Counted from the stretch's first letter, positions 51,237-60,650 are shown. The stretch is DNA of 64,000 bases from Streptomyces sp. TRM49041 (GCF_008271805.1 NZ_VSRY01000103.1:124001-188000); one strand, 5' to 3'. The notes: generated by a model not told the origin, from the letters alone. Program-made: numbers and translations.

Positions 51237-52849
51237 GCACGCTCACCGTCACCGCCGCCCGGCGCACCGGCGGCGGCGCCCGCCACCTCGCCGGCACCGG
51301 CGCCCTGCTGCGGCTCGCCCTCCGCCGCGACCGGATCATGCTGCCCCTCTGGGTGCTGGTCCTCGGCACCATGGTCGTCAGCGGCGGCTCGTCCATCGAG
51401 GCCCTGTACGACACGCCCGCCAAGCGCGCCCAGGTCGCCGCGACCATGAGCGCCAACAGCTCGCTGCGGTCCCTGTACGGGCCGGTGTTCGGCGACTCGA
51501 CGGGCGCGCTGGTGGCCTGGCGGTTCGGGGTGTTCGCGGCGGTCCTCGCGGCGGTCATGAGCCTGATCGTCGTCGTACGGCACACCCGCGAGGAAGAGGA
51601 GACCGGCCGCCAGGAGCTGCTGTCGTCCGCGATGGTCGGCCGACGGGCACCCCTCACCGCCGCCCTCCTGACCGCACTCGTCGGCAATACGGCCCTGACG
51701 TTGATCATCACGGCCGGTCTGGCGGGCCGTGGCGCGGGCAGCGCGCTCGCGCTGGGCCTCGCGGTCGGGCTGACCGGCATGGTCTTCGCCACGATGGCGG
51801 CGATCGTCGCGCAGCTCACGGAGAGCGCCCGGCTGGCGAAGGGCCTGACGTCGGCGGTGCTGGGCTTCGCTTTCATCCTGCGCGCCGCGGGCGACGCGGG
51901 GCGGGCCGACGGCGGGTCGGTACTGACCTGGCTGTCGCCGGTCGGCTGGGCTGAGAACGTCCGGGCGTTCGCGGGCGACCACTGGTGGGTGCTGCTGCTG
52001 CTCACGGCGGCCGTCCTGGTGCAGGGCCTCGTGGCGTACGAGCTGACGAGCCGCCGCGACGTCGGCATGAGCTTCCTGCCCGCACGTCCCGGCCCCGCCG
52101 CGGGACGGCTGGCGACGGCGGGCGGACTGGCGTGGCGCCTCCAGCGCGGCGGGCTGCTCGGCTGGACGCTCGGCTTCCTGGTGGCGGGCATCGTCTTCGG
52201 CGGCATCGTCGAGGGCGCGGCGGACCTGGTCGGGGACAACGAACAGGCCCGCGAGATCTTCGAGCGGATGGGCGGCGGACGCGCGCTGACGGATGCGTTC
52301 CTGGCGGCGCTGCTCGGCATGTTCGGGATGGTCGCGTCGCTGTACACGGTCGGGTCGGTGCTGCGGCTGCACAGCGAGGAGACCTCGCAGCGCGCGGAGC
52401 CGGTGCTGGCCAACGCGGTCGGTCGGCTGCGCTGGGCGGCCGGGCACCTGGTGATCGCGTTCGCCGGGGCGGTGCTGATCATGCTCGCGGCTGGGGTCGG
52501 CATGTACGTCTCGTACGGGAAGGACCTCGGCCCGGTCCTGGGCGCGGCGGCGGTGCAGTTGCCGGCGGTGTGGCTGCTGGGCGGGCTTGCGGTGCTGCTG
52601 CACGGCGCGTTCCCGAAGGCGGCGGTCGCGGCGTGGGGCGTGGCGGGCCTGTCGCTGGCCATCGGCTGGATCGGCCCGGCGCTGAACCTGCCGCAGTCCG
52701 TCCTGAACCTGTCGCCCTTCGGACACCTGCCGAAGCTGCCGGGCGCCGAGATGGCCTGGGCGCCGGTGCTGGTGCTGCTGGCGGGCGCGGTGGTGCTGGT
52801 CGCGGCGGGGCTGGTGGGGCTGCGACGGCGCGACATCATCACCTCATGA
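51233..52849 (+). CDS. ABC exporter permease
   Basis: A 538-residue integral membrane protein with about twelve helices in two halves, resembling the large permeases (tetronasin/bacitracin-type exporters) that pair with a single ATPase. The halves start at [15 protein letters not shown] and [18 protein letters not shown] conserved-type periplasmic helix includes [17 protein letters not shown]. The GTG overlaps the ATPase stop by 4 nt. Its substrate, likely an antibiotic or lipid, is unknown. Confidence 0.9.
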   Translation: MSTLTVTAARRTGGGARHLAGTGALLRLALRRDRIMLPLWVLVLGTMVVSGGSSIEALYDTPAKRAQVAATMSANSSLRSLYGPVFGDSTGALVAWRFGVFAAVLAAVMSLIVVVRHTREEEETGRQELLSSAMVGRRAPLTAALLTALVGNTALTLIITAGLAGRGAGSALALGLAVGLTGMVFATMAAIVAQLTESARLAKGLTSAVLGFAFILRAAGDAGRADGGSVLTWLSPVGWAENVRAFAGDHWWVLLLLTAAVLVQGLVAYELTSRRDVGMSFLPARPGPAAGRLATAGGLAWRLQRGGLLGWTLGFLVAGIVFGGIVEGAADLVGDNEQAREIFERMGGGRALTDAFLAALLGMFGMVASLYTVGSVLRLHSEETSQRAEPVLANAVGRLRWAAGHLVIAFAGAVLIMLAAGVGMYVSYGKDLGPVLGAAAVQLPAVWLLGGLAVLLHGAFPKAAVAAWGVAGLSLAIGWIGPALNLPQSVLNLSPFGHLPKLPGAEMAWAPVLVLLAGAVVLVAAGLVGLRRRDIITS

Positions 52850-52880
52850 GGGTCACACCGTGAGTGTCACCTCGTGAGAG

Positions 52881-54086
52881 TCACACCGTGACCAGCAGTT
52901 CCTTGAGCCCCCGGATCACATAACCCGGCTGCCACTCCGGCTCCCTGACGAGATTCATCCCCGGGGCCCGGCGCAGGAGCTCACCGAACGAGGCGGTGAG
53001 CTCCAGCCGGGCCAGGGGCGCGCCCAGGCAGTAGTGGATGCCGGCGCCGAAGGTGATGTGCGGGTTGTCGGCGCGGGTGAGGTCGAGGCGGTCGGGTTTG
53101 GCGAACCGGGCGGGGTCGCGGTTGGCCGAACCGAAGAGCAGGGCGACTTCGGACCCGCGAGGCACGGTGACATCACCTATCCGGATGTCGTCGAGCACCC
53201 AGCGCTCGAACATCTGGAGCGGGGTGTCGTAGCGGAGCAGTTCTTCCACAGCTGTGGACAGCGAGATGTCTCCGGCGCGGAGGGCGGCGAGCTGCTCGGG
53301 GTGCCGGAAGAGGGTACACCAGCCGTTGACGGTGGTGTTCACCGTGGCTTCGTGTCCGGCGTTGAGGAGCAGCACACAGGTGGAGATCATCTCCTGCTCG
53401 CTGAGTCTCTCGCCCTCGTCGTGGGCGGCGATGAGCGCGGAGACCAGGTCGTCGCCGGGGTGCCGGCGGCGCTCGGCGATGAGACCGCGCAGGTAGGCGG
53501 AGAACTCCACGGAGGCCGTGACGGCCCGGCGCGCGGTCTCGTCGTCCGGATTGAGCTCGAACATCCCGCAGATGGCGGCGGACCAGGGGCGCAGGAGGTG
53601 ACGGTCGGGGGCGGGGATGCCCAGCATCTCGGCGATGACGGCGACGGGGAGGGGCTCGGCCACCCGGGCCAGGAGGTCGCCACCGCCGTCCGCGAGCAGG
53701 TCGTCCACGAGCTCGGCCGCCAGCCGCGCGACGGTGGGGCGGAGCCGGTCGACGGTGCGCGGGGTGAACGCCTTGGACACCAGGCGGCGGATCCTGGTGT
53801 GGTCCGGGGCCTCCAGGTCCAGCAGCCCGTTCCCGTTCAGCACATGGAACGGCTCGTGCTCGTGCGGCGGCGCGGTCCGCCCGAACTCCTCGTGCGTGAA
53901 ACGGTGCAGATACGTCCGCCCCAGCCTCCGGTCGCGCAGAAGCGCGGAGACGTCCGCGAAGTGGGGCACGAGGTGCTGCCGGCTGCCCTCGAACCAGTGC
54001 ACCCGGCCCTTGTCCCGGAGCGCCGCGTACGCCGGGTACGGGTCGGCGACGAACCCGGCCGCCCAGGGGTCGAACGTCGTGTCCAT
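52881..54086 (-). CDS. Cytochrome P450
   Basis: A 401-residue soluble bacterial P450. The I-helix LLLNAGHEATVNT, the ExxR motif EELLRYD and the heme-binding loop FGAGIHYCLGAPLA with Cys353 are intact. It resembles CYP107-type actinomycete monooxygenases, which need external ferredoxin and reductase; none is adjacent. No polyketide or peptide synthase genes are present, so it is an orphan. It is convergent with the ABC permease gene with a 31-bp gap. Confidence 0.95.
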   Translation of the reverse strand: MDTTFDPWAAGFVADPYPAYAALRDKGRVHWFEGSRQHLVPHFADVSALLRDRRLGRTYLHRFTHEEFGRTAPPHEHEPFHVLNGNGLLDLEAPDHTRIRRLVSKAFTPRTVDRLRPTVARLAAELVDDLLADGGGDLLARVAEPLPVAVIAEMLGIPAPDRHLLRPWSAAICGMFELNPDDETARRAVTASVEFSAYLRGLIAERRRHPGDDLVSALIAAHDEGERLSEQEMISTCVLLLNAGHEATVNTTVNGWCTLFRHPEQLAALRAGDISLSTAVEELLRYDTPLQMFERWVLDDIRIGDVTVPRGSEVALLFGSANRDPARFAKPDRLDLTRADNPHITFGAGIHYCLGAPLARLELTASFGELLRRAPGMNLVREPEWQPGYVIRGLKELLVTV

Positions 54087-54127
54087 GCGCGGACGCTACC
54101 CCAGCGGCGACGGGAGCGGACCCAGGA

Positions 54128-54201
54128 GTGTCCGGCGGATCATGCCGACATCCGAGCCGGGTGCCCTTGACCCCGCGGCCCAGGCATGATCCGCCGGACA
54201 C
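54128..54201. repeat. Palindromic intergenic element/terminator, copy B
   Basis: A perfect 19-bp inverted repeat, GTGTCCGGCGGATCATGCC (54128-54146) and its complement (54183-54201), with a 36-nt loop, lying 8 bp beyond the response-regulator stop. The outer arms are shared with 32302-32375, including the following CCTGGC. Confidence 0.75.
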
Positions 54202-54208
54202 GACCTGG

Positions 54209-54868
54209 CTAGCCCGGGGTGACCAGTCGCGCCTCGTACGCGAACACCGCCGCCTGCGTGCGGTCCCGGAGGCCCAGCTTCACCAGGATGCGGCTCACAT
54301 GGGTCTTGATGGTGGACTCCGCCACCACCAGGTGGGACGCGATCTCGGCGTTGGACAGGCCCTGGGCGATCAGGACCAGGACCTCGGTCTCGCGTTCCGT
54401 GAGGTCACCGACCTGGGAGAGCGCCGCCGGCCGCGGCGACTCCGCGCGCTTGGCGAACTCGGTGATCAGGCGCCTCGTCACCGTCGGCGCCAGCAACGCC
54501 TCGCCCGCCGCCACCACCCGTACCCCGTCCGCCAGCTGCCTCGCCGACGCGTCCTTCAGCAGGAAGCCCGACGCGCCGGCGCGCAGCGCCTGGTAGACGT
54601 ACTCGTCCAGGTCGAAGGTGGTCAGGACGAGTACCTTCGCGTCGCCGTCCGCCGCGACGATCTCCCGTGTCGCGTCGATGCCGTTCATCTCCGGCATGCG
54701 GATGTCCATCAGGACGACGTCCGGACGCAGTTCCGCGACCTGCCGGACCGCCTCCCGCCCGTTGACGGCCTCGCCGATCACCTCCATGTCCGGCATCGCG
54801 TTCAGCAGGACGGAGAAGCCTTCCCGCACCATCATCTGGTCGTCCACGACCAGGACTCCGATCGTCAC
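54209..54868 (-). CDS. NarL/LuxR family response regulator
   Basis: A 219-residue response regulator. The receiver domain has the acidic pocket VVDDQ, phospho-acceptor Asp55 in VVLMDIRMPEM and the conserved LLKDASA lysine; the C-terminal LuxR helix-turn-helix spans about residues 150-215 (LTERETEVLVLIAQGLSNAE, then STIKTHVSRIL). The start overlaps the histidine kinase stop by 4 nt (ATGA), so the two are a coupled two-component pair. Confidence 0.96.
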   Translation of the reverse strand: MTIGVLVVDDQMMVREGFSVLLNAMPDMEVIGEAVNGREAVRQVAELRPDVVLMDIRMPEMNGIDATREIVAADGDAKVLVLTTFDLDEYVYQALRAGASGFLLKDASARQLADGVRVVAAGEALLAPTVTRRLITEFAKRAESPRPAALSQVGDLTERETEVLVLIAQGLSNAEIASHLVVAESTIKTHVSRILVKLGLRDRTQAAVFAYEARLVTPG

Positions 54869-56178
54869 GGCGCCTCCTCCTTCGCGACGGGGACGAACGC
54901 CGCCACCTCGTACCCGCCGTCCTCCGTCGGGCCGGCCGTCAGTTCGCCGTTCAGCATGGCCACGCGTTCACGCATGCCGGTGATGCCGTGGCCGGCGCCG
55001 GGCGAGGGCTTGACGAGGCCGCGCGCGGGGCCGTTCACGACGCGCAGGCCGAGCCCGCCCAGGACGTAGCCGATCTCCACGCTCGCCGCCGCGCCAGGCG
55101 CGTGCCGCAGTACGTTGCTGAGCGCCTCCTGCACGATGCGGTACGCCGACAGCTCCACGCCCTGCGGCAGGTCCCGTACCGCGCCGGTCACCGCCTTGTC
55201 CACGGTCAGCCCGGCGTCCCGGACGTTGGCCAGGAGCCCGTCGAGGTCGGCGAGGGTGGGCTGCGGGGCGTCGGGGGCCTCGTAGTCCTCGGCGCGTACG
55301 ACACCGAGGACGCGCCGCAGCTCGGTGAGGGCTGCCACCGCGTTCTCGCGGATCGTCACGAACGCCTGCTCCAGCTCGGGCGGCGGGTTCTCCACGCGGT
55401 ACGGGGCGGCCTCCGCCTGGATGGCGACGACCGACATGTGGTGGGCGACCACGTCGTGCAGCTCACGGGCGATGGTGGTGCGCTCCTCCAGGAGGGTGCG
55501 CATGGAGCGTTCCTGCGCGGTGACGGTGCGTTCCGCGGTGACCTCCTGCCGCGCCTCGCGGCGCACATGCAGGACGGTGACGCCGAGCAGCGCGAGCGCG
55601 GAGGCGAAGAGCAGCGGGGCGGTGTTGCTGCCGTAGTCGCTGCCGAAGAGCGACCCGGCGAACATGCCGTACAGCCCGGTGAGCGCCCACATCCACGCGG
55701 CGGTACGCGGCCGGGTCCGGGCGGCGACGACGGTCAGCACGACGAGGTGTGAGAAGAAGGTGGTGGGCGACCACGGCCAGCCCGCCCACTCGCCTGCGAA
55801 GAAGCCGTACACGGGCGTGGCCGCGAGGGACGCCCAGAACGCGGCGACCGGCCGCACCAGCGTCAGGACGACGGCCGCCGCGGGGACGAGCCCGGCCGGG
55901 AAGAAGACTCCCCCGGAGTCGTACTCGATGGCGAGGAGCACCAGAGCCGCCCCCACCACGAGGGCGTGCGGGGTCCACGCCGCGTACTGGCGTATCCGCC
56001 CCGGTAGCCGCCGCGTCACGGGGCCGTCCGTGGCCATCGGCGGCAGGGGCCGGTAGGCGAGGGCGTCGTGGAACAGCTCCTGGCGCAGGCCCTGGAGCAC
56101 ACCCATGGCGTGGTGGAACTCGGGGCTGCGGCTGCTGCTGCCGTCGGGGGCGGAGAAGCGCTGCGTCGTCTCGGTCAC
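54865..56178 (-). CDS. NarL-type sensor histidine kinase
   Basis: About 437 residues. A soluble N-terminus (about 70 residues) precedes four or more membrane helices (about residues 70-190), then the HisKA_3 dimerisation domain with the phospho-His in ERTTIARELHDVVAHHMSV and an HATPase domain ending with GITGMRERVAML. No extracytoplasmic domain is evident, so it probably senses a membrane state. The GTG start at 56178 is uncertain; GTG 56187 is equally possible and neither has a clear ribosome site. Confidence 0.9.
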   Translation of the reverse strand: MTETTQRFSAPDGSSSRSPEFHHAMGVLQGLRQELFHDALAYRPLPPMATDGPVTRRLPGRIRQYAAWTPHALVVGAALVLLAIEYDSGGVFFPAGLVPAAAVVLTLVRPVAAFWASLAATPVYGFFAGEWAGWPWSPTTFFSHLVVLTVVAARTRPRTAAWMWALTGLYGMFAGSLFGSDYGSNTAPLLFASALALLGVTVLHVRREARQEVTAERTVTAQERSMRTLLEERTTIARELHDVVAHHMSVVAIQAEAAPYRVENPPPELEQAFVTIRENAVAALTELRRVLGVVRAEDYEAPDAPQPTLADLDGLLANVRDAGLTVDKAVTGAVRDLPQGVELSAYRIVQEALSNVLRHAPGAAASVEIGYVLGGLGLRVVNGPARGLVKPSPGAGHGITGMRERVAMLNGELTAGPTEDGGYEVAAFVPVAKEEAP

Positions 56179-56289
56179 GTCGGCCACGGTACGGGGACCA
56201 CCTGCCCACGGCGTCGGCTTGGAGAGGGGTTCTGGGACGTCCGTCCTGAGGACTACGTGCGACGACCTGCGGCTACGCCGGCCGCGGGG

Positions 56290-56425
56290 GCAGAGGTCCG
56301 CGGGCTCCGGACTGCGCGGCTTCCGGACTGCGACTGCGCGGCTTCCGGGGACGCGGCGCTTCCGGGGATGCGGCGCTTCCCAGGGCTCGGAGCCGGGGCT
56401 CGGGGGCTCGGGGGCTCGGGGGCCG
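56290..56425. repeat. Two short tandem-repeat tracts upstream of the histidine kinase
   Basis: GCGGCTTCCGG-type units recur about four times (56310-56380), followed by an 8-bp CGGGGGCT unit repeated about three times up to 56425. They fill most of the gap between the kinase start and the hydrolase stop. Confidence 0.6.
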
Positions 56426-56432
56426 CTGCCGG

Positions 56433-57302
56433 CTACCACGCCAGCTGCGCGATCTCCTCCGCCACCACCGCGCACGCGTCCGCCGCCGGGTCGATCAGCG
56501 GGAAGTGGCCCACGTCGTCCAGCAGTGTCAGCCCGACCATCTCGCCCGCCCTCGCCGCCGCGTCGGCGTACGCCTCGGCGACCGGCAGCGGTACGACGGT
56601 GTCCTCGCGACCCTGGACCACGGCTGTGGCGATGCCCGTGGGAAGCAGCGCGGACGGGTCCGTCGCGGCGGCCCGGGCCTTGAAGTCGGGCTCTCCGCCC
56701 AGCAGTTGGGTGACCGCCCCGCCACACACGCCCAGCTCCACGGCCCGCTCGAAGTGGGCGATCGGGGCGAGGGCGACGACGCCGCGCAGCTCGGGCGGGG
56801 CGGGCAGCCGCCAGGGGGTGCCCGCGGGCAGGACATGCCGGGCGGCGGCCCACAGGGCGAGGTGGCCGCCCGCGGAGTGGCCGGTGACGACCGTACGGCG
56901 CGGGTCGGCCTGCGGCAGGTGCGCCGCGGCCAGCGCGGGCAGCGCGTCCAGTGCCGCCGCCACGTCGTCGAACGTCTCGGGCCAGCGCCCGGCCACGGGG
57001 TCGGCACCCCGGGGCACCGGGACCTCGCCGCCGCGCCGGTACTCGACGCTGGCGACGGCGAACCCGCGCCGGGCGAGGTAGTCCGCGAAAGGGGAGATGT
57101 GCCGCCGGTCGTACGGCGCCCGCCAGGCCCCGCCGTGCAGGACGACCACGAGCGGCACCCGGTCGCGCCGGTCCCGGGGCGCGTAGAAGTCGACGATCTG
57201 GTCGGGGTGTTCACCGTACGGGGCGGTGGAGTCGGGGGCGACGGCCGGATGCGACAGGGCCGACGCCTCCTCGGCGGCGTCGCGCGCGGCGGGGTCGGGC
57301 AT
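56433..57302 (-). CDS. HGGxW-type alpha/beta hydrolase, candidate kynurenine formamidase
   Basis: A 289-residue hydrolase. The oxyanion motif VVVLHGGAWRAPYDRRH, nucleophile TVVTGHSAGGHLALW, Asp in QGREDTVVPL and His in DDVGHFPLID complete the triad. The HGGxW motif is that of the eukaryote-like kynurenine formamidase and related carboxylesterases. It follows tryptophan dioxygenase and kynureninase genes in the same direction (95-bp gap), so hydrolysis of N-formylkynurenine is its probable role, though general esterase activity remains possible. AAAGG lies 9 nt before the ATG. Confidence 0.82.
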   Translation of the reverse strand: MPDPAARDAAEEASALSHPAVAPDSTAPYGEHPDQIVDFYAPRDRRDRVPLVVVLHGGAWRAPYDRRHISPFADYLARRGFAVASVEYRRGGEVPVPRGADPVAGRWPETFDDVAAALDALPALAAAHLPQADPRRTVVTGHSAGGHLALWAAARHVLPAGTPWRLPAPPELRGVVALAPIAHFERAVELGVCGGAVTQLLGGEPDFKARAAATDPSALLPTGIATAVVQGREDTVVPLPVAEAYADAAARAGEMVGLTLLDDVGHFPLIDPAADACAVVAEEIAQLAW

Positions 57303-57397
57303 GGGTGCTCAACCTTTCGGTGACGGGGCCGAATTGGCCTGACCTGCGGGGACCGTATCAGGACTGACGCCCCCGCAGGTCGGCTCGAACACCGGCG

Positions 57398-58621
57398 CTA
57401 TCGCGGCGAACGCGCTCCCGTATCCGCCTCGGCGCACACCTCCGCGAGCACGCGCGCCGCGCGCTCGGTGTCGGCGAACCCGACGTACAGCGGTGTGAAG
57501 CCGAAACGCAGCACGTCAGGGCGGCGCAGATCGCCGACGATGCCGCGTTCGATCAGCACCTTCATCACGGCCGGGGCGTCGGCGCAGGCCAGCGCGACCT
57601 GGCTGCCGCGCTCCTCGTGTGCGGCCGGTGTGAGGGAGGTGAGCCGGCCGTCGGGGACATACGCCCTTACGCACTCCAGGAAGAAGTCCGTCAGGGCGAG
57701 GCTCTTGGCCCGCACCTCCTCGATCGCCACGCCGTCCCACACGTCCAGCGCCGCCTCCAGCGCCAGCATCGACAGGATGTCGGGCGTACCGACCCGGCCG
57801 CGCAGGGCGCCGTCCGCCGCCGCGTACCCGGGGGTCATCGCGAAGGGGTCGGCGTGCGAGTTCCAGCCGGGCAGCGGGGAGTCGAAGCGCGGCTGGTGGC
57901 GGGCGGCGACGTACAGATACGCGGGCGAGCCGGGCCCGCCGTTGAGGTACTTGTATGTGCAGCCGACGGCCAGGTCCACGCCGTGCGCGTCCAGGCCGAC
58001 CGGGAGGGCGCCCGCGCTGTGGCACAGGTCCCACACCGCGAGGGCGCCCGCGGCCCGCACGGCGGCGGTGATGCCGGGCAGGTCGTGGAGGCGGCCGGTG
58101 CGGTAGTCGACGTGGTTGACCAGCGCGGCGGCCGTACGCGGCCCGACGGCCTCGGCGACCTCGCCGGGGGCGACGGGGACGAGGCGCCGGCCCGTCAGCC
58201 GGGCGGCGGACTCGGCGATGTACCCGTCGGTGGGGAACGTCGTCGCGTCGACCACGATCTCGTCGCGGCTCTCGTCGTCCACCAGCCGTACGGCTCCGAC
58301 CAGCGCCTTGAAGACGTTGACGCTGGTCGAGTCGCCGACGACGACCTGTCCCGGCGCGGCGCCGACGAGCGGGGCGACACGGTCCCCGATCCGCTCGGGC
58401 GCGGTCCACCAGCCGCTCTCGTCCCAGGAGCGGATGCGCAGCTCGCCCCACTCGCGGGTGATGACGTCGGCCATACGGCCGGGTACGTGGCGGGGCAGCG
58501 CGCCGAGCGAGTTGCCGTCCAGGTAGACGACGCCGTCGTCGAGGGCGAACAGCTCACGGCGCTTGGCCAGCGGGTCGGCGGCGTCGAGCGCCGCGGCGCG
58601 CGTGCGCAGGGGCTCAGACAT
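57398..58621 (-). CDS. kynU: Kynureninase
   Basis: A 407-residue PLP enzyme cleaving kynurenine to anthranilate and alanine. The N-terminal VYLDGNSLGALPR, the cofactor lysine Lys224 in VGCTYKYLNGGPGSPAYLYV, and the LRFGFTPLYVGFAD segment are characteristic. The ATG overlaps the stop of the dioxygenase gene by 8 nt (ATGTCTGA), so expression is coupled. Anthranilate could feed back to tryptophan synthesis or into specialised metabolites. Confidence 0.95.
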   Translation of the reverse strand: MSEPLRTRAAALDAADPLAKRRELFALDDGVVYLDGNSLGALPRHVPGRMADVITREWGELRIRSWDESGWWTAPERIGDRVAPLVGAAPGQVVVGDSTSVNVFKALVGAVRLVDDESRDEIVVDATTFPTDGYIAESAARLTGRRLVPVAPGEVAEAVGPRTAAALVNHVDYRTGRLHDLPGITAAVRAAGALAVWDLCHSAGALPVGLDAHGVDLAVGCTYKYLNGGPGSPAYLYVAARHQPRFDSPLPGWNSHADPFAMTPGYAAADGALRGRVGTPDILSMLALEAALDVWDGVAIEEVRAKSLALTDFFLECVRAYVPDGRLTSLTPAAHEERGSQVALACADAPAVMKVLIERGIVGDLRRPDVLRFGFTPLYVGFADTERAARVLAEVCAEADTGARSPR

Positions 58622-59465
58622 GGCTGCGCGCCGTCCACAGCTCGGGGAAGACGTTCTTGCGGGCGCGCTTCTCCAGCCAGGCGACCCCGGCGGAGCCGCC
58701 CGTGCCGGTCTTGGAGCCCATCGCGCGCCGGGTGGCGACCAGGTGGTCGTTGCGCCAGCGCCACACCAGCTCGGCGACATCGGTGAGGGCCTCGCCGAGC
58801 TGGACGAGCTCGTCGTGCTCCTCGGGGGCGGCATAGAGGCCGACCCAGACGTCCTCGACCTGGGGCGACGGCTCGTACCGCTGGGTCAGGTCCCGCTCCA
58901 GGACCTCCGCCGGCACGGGCAGCCCGCGCCGGGCGAGGAGCCGCAGCACCTCGTCGTACAGGCTGGGCTCGGCGAGCGCCTTCTCCAGCTCGGCGTGGAC
59001 GCGGGGCGCACCGCGGTGCGGGACCAGCATCGACGCGGACTTGTCGCCCAGCAGGAACTCCATCCGGCGGTACATGGCGGACTGGAAGCCGGAGCCCTCG
59101 CCCAGCGCGCTGCGGTAGGCGTTGAACTGGGCGGGCGTGAGGCGGGCGATCGGGTTCCAGGAGGCGTTGAGGGCCTCCAGCTCGTGCGCCGAGCGCCGAA
59201 GGGCGGCCATCGCGTCGGGGACGCGGTCCTCGCGCAGGGCGCGGCTCGCGGTCTCCCACTCGTGGACGACGACGGTGAACCACAGCTCCATGACCTGGGT
59301 GGTCACCAGGAAGACCATCTCCCCGGGGTCGTCGGAGCGCAGGTGCTGGAGATGGGTGAGGACGTCCGCCTGGACGTAGTCCTCGTAGGGTGTGGTGCCC
59401 GCGAAGTCCAGGTTCGGCATGTCCGAACCGGTCTCGGGGGCAGCGCCGGTAGGCGAAGTAGACAT
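58614..59465 (-). CDS. kynA: Tryptophan 2,3-dioxygenase
   Basis: A 283-residue heme enzyme opening the indole ring of tryptophan to N-formylkynurenine. The family segments YVQADVLTHLQHLRSDDPGE, FLVTTQVMELWF, and GSGFQSAMYRRMEFLLGDK are present, with the heme-ligand His expected in WRWRNDHLVATRRAMG. ATG 59465 follows GGAGA by 6 nt; the TTG 15 nt earlier lacks a site. It is first in the kynurenine operon. Confidence 0.95.
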   Translation of the reverse strand: MSTSPTGAAPETGSDMPNLDFAGTTPYEDYVQADVLTHLQHLRSDDPGEMVFLVTTQVMELWFTVVVHEWETASRALREDRVPDAMAALRRSAHELEALNASWNPIARLTPAQFNAYRSALGEGSGFQSAMYRRMEFLLGDKSASMLVPHRGAPRVHAELEKALAEPSLYDEVLRLLARRGLPVPAEVLERDLTQRYEPSPQVEDVWVGLYAAPEEHDELVQLGEALTDVAELVWRWRNDHLVATRRAMGSKTGTGGSAGVAWLEKRARKNVFPELWTARSHV

Positions 59466-59580
59466 CGCTGTCTCCGTCAATGCGTTCTACCGGGTAGCGG
59501 TCCGCTCCTTCCGTACGGGGGTGGAGCTCCGGTCCCCTCGGGACCGGGCGGCGCAGACGGCACACGCGGTCCCGGTCGCA

Positions 59581-60486
59581 TCATGGCACGATCGGCCCGG
59601 TGATGTAACGGCCGTCCTTGTCGTACGGCCAGGCGTTGGAGACGCACCCCTTCAGGCCCTTGATCTGCTGCATCATCACAGGCGCGAGCCTGCCCGGGCC
59701 CGGGCAGGCCATATGCGTGCGGATGCCGATCTCGTGACCGATCTCATGGTTGATGATCAGATGCCGGTACTCGGCGGGGGTACCGGAGAAGGTCGGCGAG
59801 CCGAGCATCCACCGCTTGAGGTTGACGACGACACCCTCGGTGGTCTCGCAGTTGTACTCGCCCCTGGTGTCGAGGCCCTGCGCGAGGCAGAGCCTGTCGG
59901 CGGTCTTCGGGGTGGCGATCCGGATGACGAAGTCGGCGTTCTCGGAGACGAGCTGGAAGGCGCCGCGGCCGTGCGCGGCCCAGCCCTGCGGGTGGGCGAG
60001 GATCTCCTCGATCTGGTGGGCGGCGTCGGTGGCGGAGAGGCCGATGCCGTCCTCGACCTGGACGCGGTAGCGGCGGGGCGTGCCGGTGCCGGCCTGCTCA
60101 CCGGACGCCTTCGCGGTGGTGAAGGTCCCGGGCCCGGAGGACGGCACGGAGGACACCGACGGGCCGGGGCTGCGGCTCGGGGCCGGGCTGGGGGACACCG
60201 ACGGGGACGGCGACGCGGACGCCCTGCCCCCGGCCTTCGGGGAGGGTGAGGCGTCCGGCGACTCCTGCGCCCGCGCGTCCGGCCCGGCCGACGACACGGC
60301 GAGCGGGCGGTCGCCCTCGGGCCCGCCGCTCTGCCAGTGGGCGAGGGCGGCGCCGCCGCCCAGGGCCATGACCCCGAGAGCGACACCGCCCAGCAGTATG
60401 CGGCCGAGCGGCCGACGTCGGTTACGGCCCCGGCCGCCACCGCGGCGACGACGTGTACGCGGCGCGGCGGCTCCACGCTTCCCCAA
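59581..60486 (-). CDS. DUF3152 membrane-anchored putative metalloprotease
   Basis: A 301-residue protein with an Arg/Gly-rich cytoplasmic N-terminus, one membrane helix (about residues 28-50), a long Ser/Pro/Ala linker (about 65-120) and a C-terminal DUF3152 domain (about 130-300). The HEIGHEIGIR motif near residue 250 is the zinc-binding HExxH of metallopeptidases, with Cys residues (RLCLAQ, YNCETTEG, MACPGPG, KGCVSN) likely forming disulfides outside the cell. The TTG start is supported by GGGAGAGG 6 nt upstream. Confidence 0.88.
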   Translation of the reverse strand: MGKRGAAAPRTRRRRGGGRGRNRRRPLGRILLGGVALGVMALGGGAALAHWQSGGPEGDRPLAVSSAGPDARAQESPDASPSPKAGGRASASPSPSVSPSPAPSRSPGPSVSSVPSSGPGTFTTAKASGEQAGTGTPRRYRVQVEDGIGLSATDAAHQIEEILAHPQGWAAHGRGAFQLVSENADFVIRIATPKTADRLCLAQGLDTRGEYNCETTEGVVVNLKRWMLGSPTFSGTPAEYRHLIINHEIGHEIGIRTHMACPGPGRLAPVMMQQIKGLKGCVSNAWPYDKDGRYITGPIVP

Positions 60487-60594
60487 GACAGACCTCTCCC
60501 CCTGGCGCGGCCGGGTGCGGGGGAGGCCCGGCCGTGAATCGATGATCTGTGCGATCGTACCGGCCGGTCATGTCAAGGGCGCGTCAGCCTGGCG

Positions 60595-60650
60595 GGCGCC
60601 GGAGCCGTCAGCCGCGCGTGTCGGCGCCGGAGCCGTCAGCCGAGCGTGTC
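60595..60650. repeat. 28-bp tandem duplication at the 3' end of the DUF3151 gene
   Basis: 60595-60622 and 60623-60650 are the same 28-bp unit with one mismatch. The second copy contains the DUF3151 stop codon and last codons, so the unit is a duplicated gene end. Confidence 0.75.

Noticed and set aside
53253..53261. DnaA-box-like TGTGGACAG
   Set aside because: Lies inside the P450 coding region where the codons are explained by the protein; no cluster of boxes.
52881..54086. P450 as part of a specialised-metabolite gene cluster
   Set aside because: No synthase, tailoring or resistance genes of a cluster lie nearby apart from a generic exporter; treated as orphan.
54128..54201. Terminal inverted repeats of an insertion sequence
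   Set aside because: Only 36 bp lie between the arms and no transposase is present.
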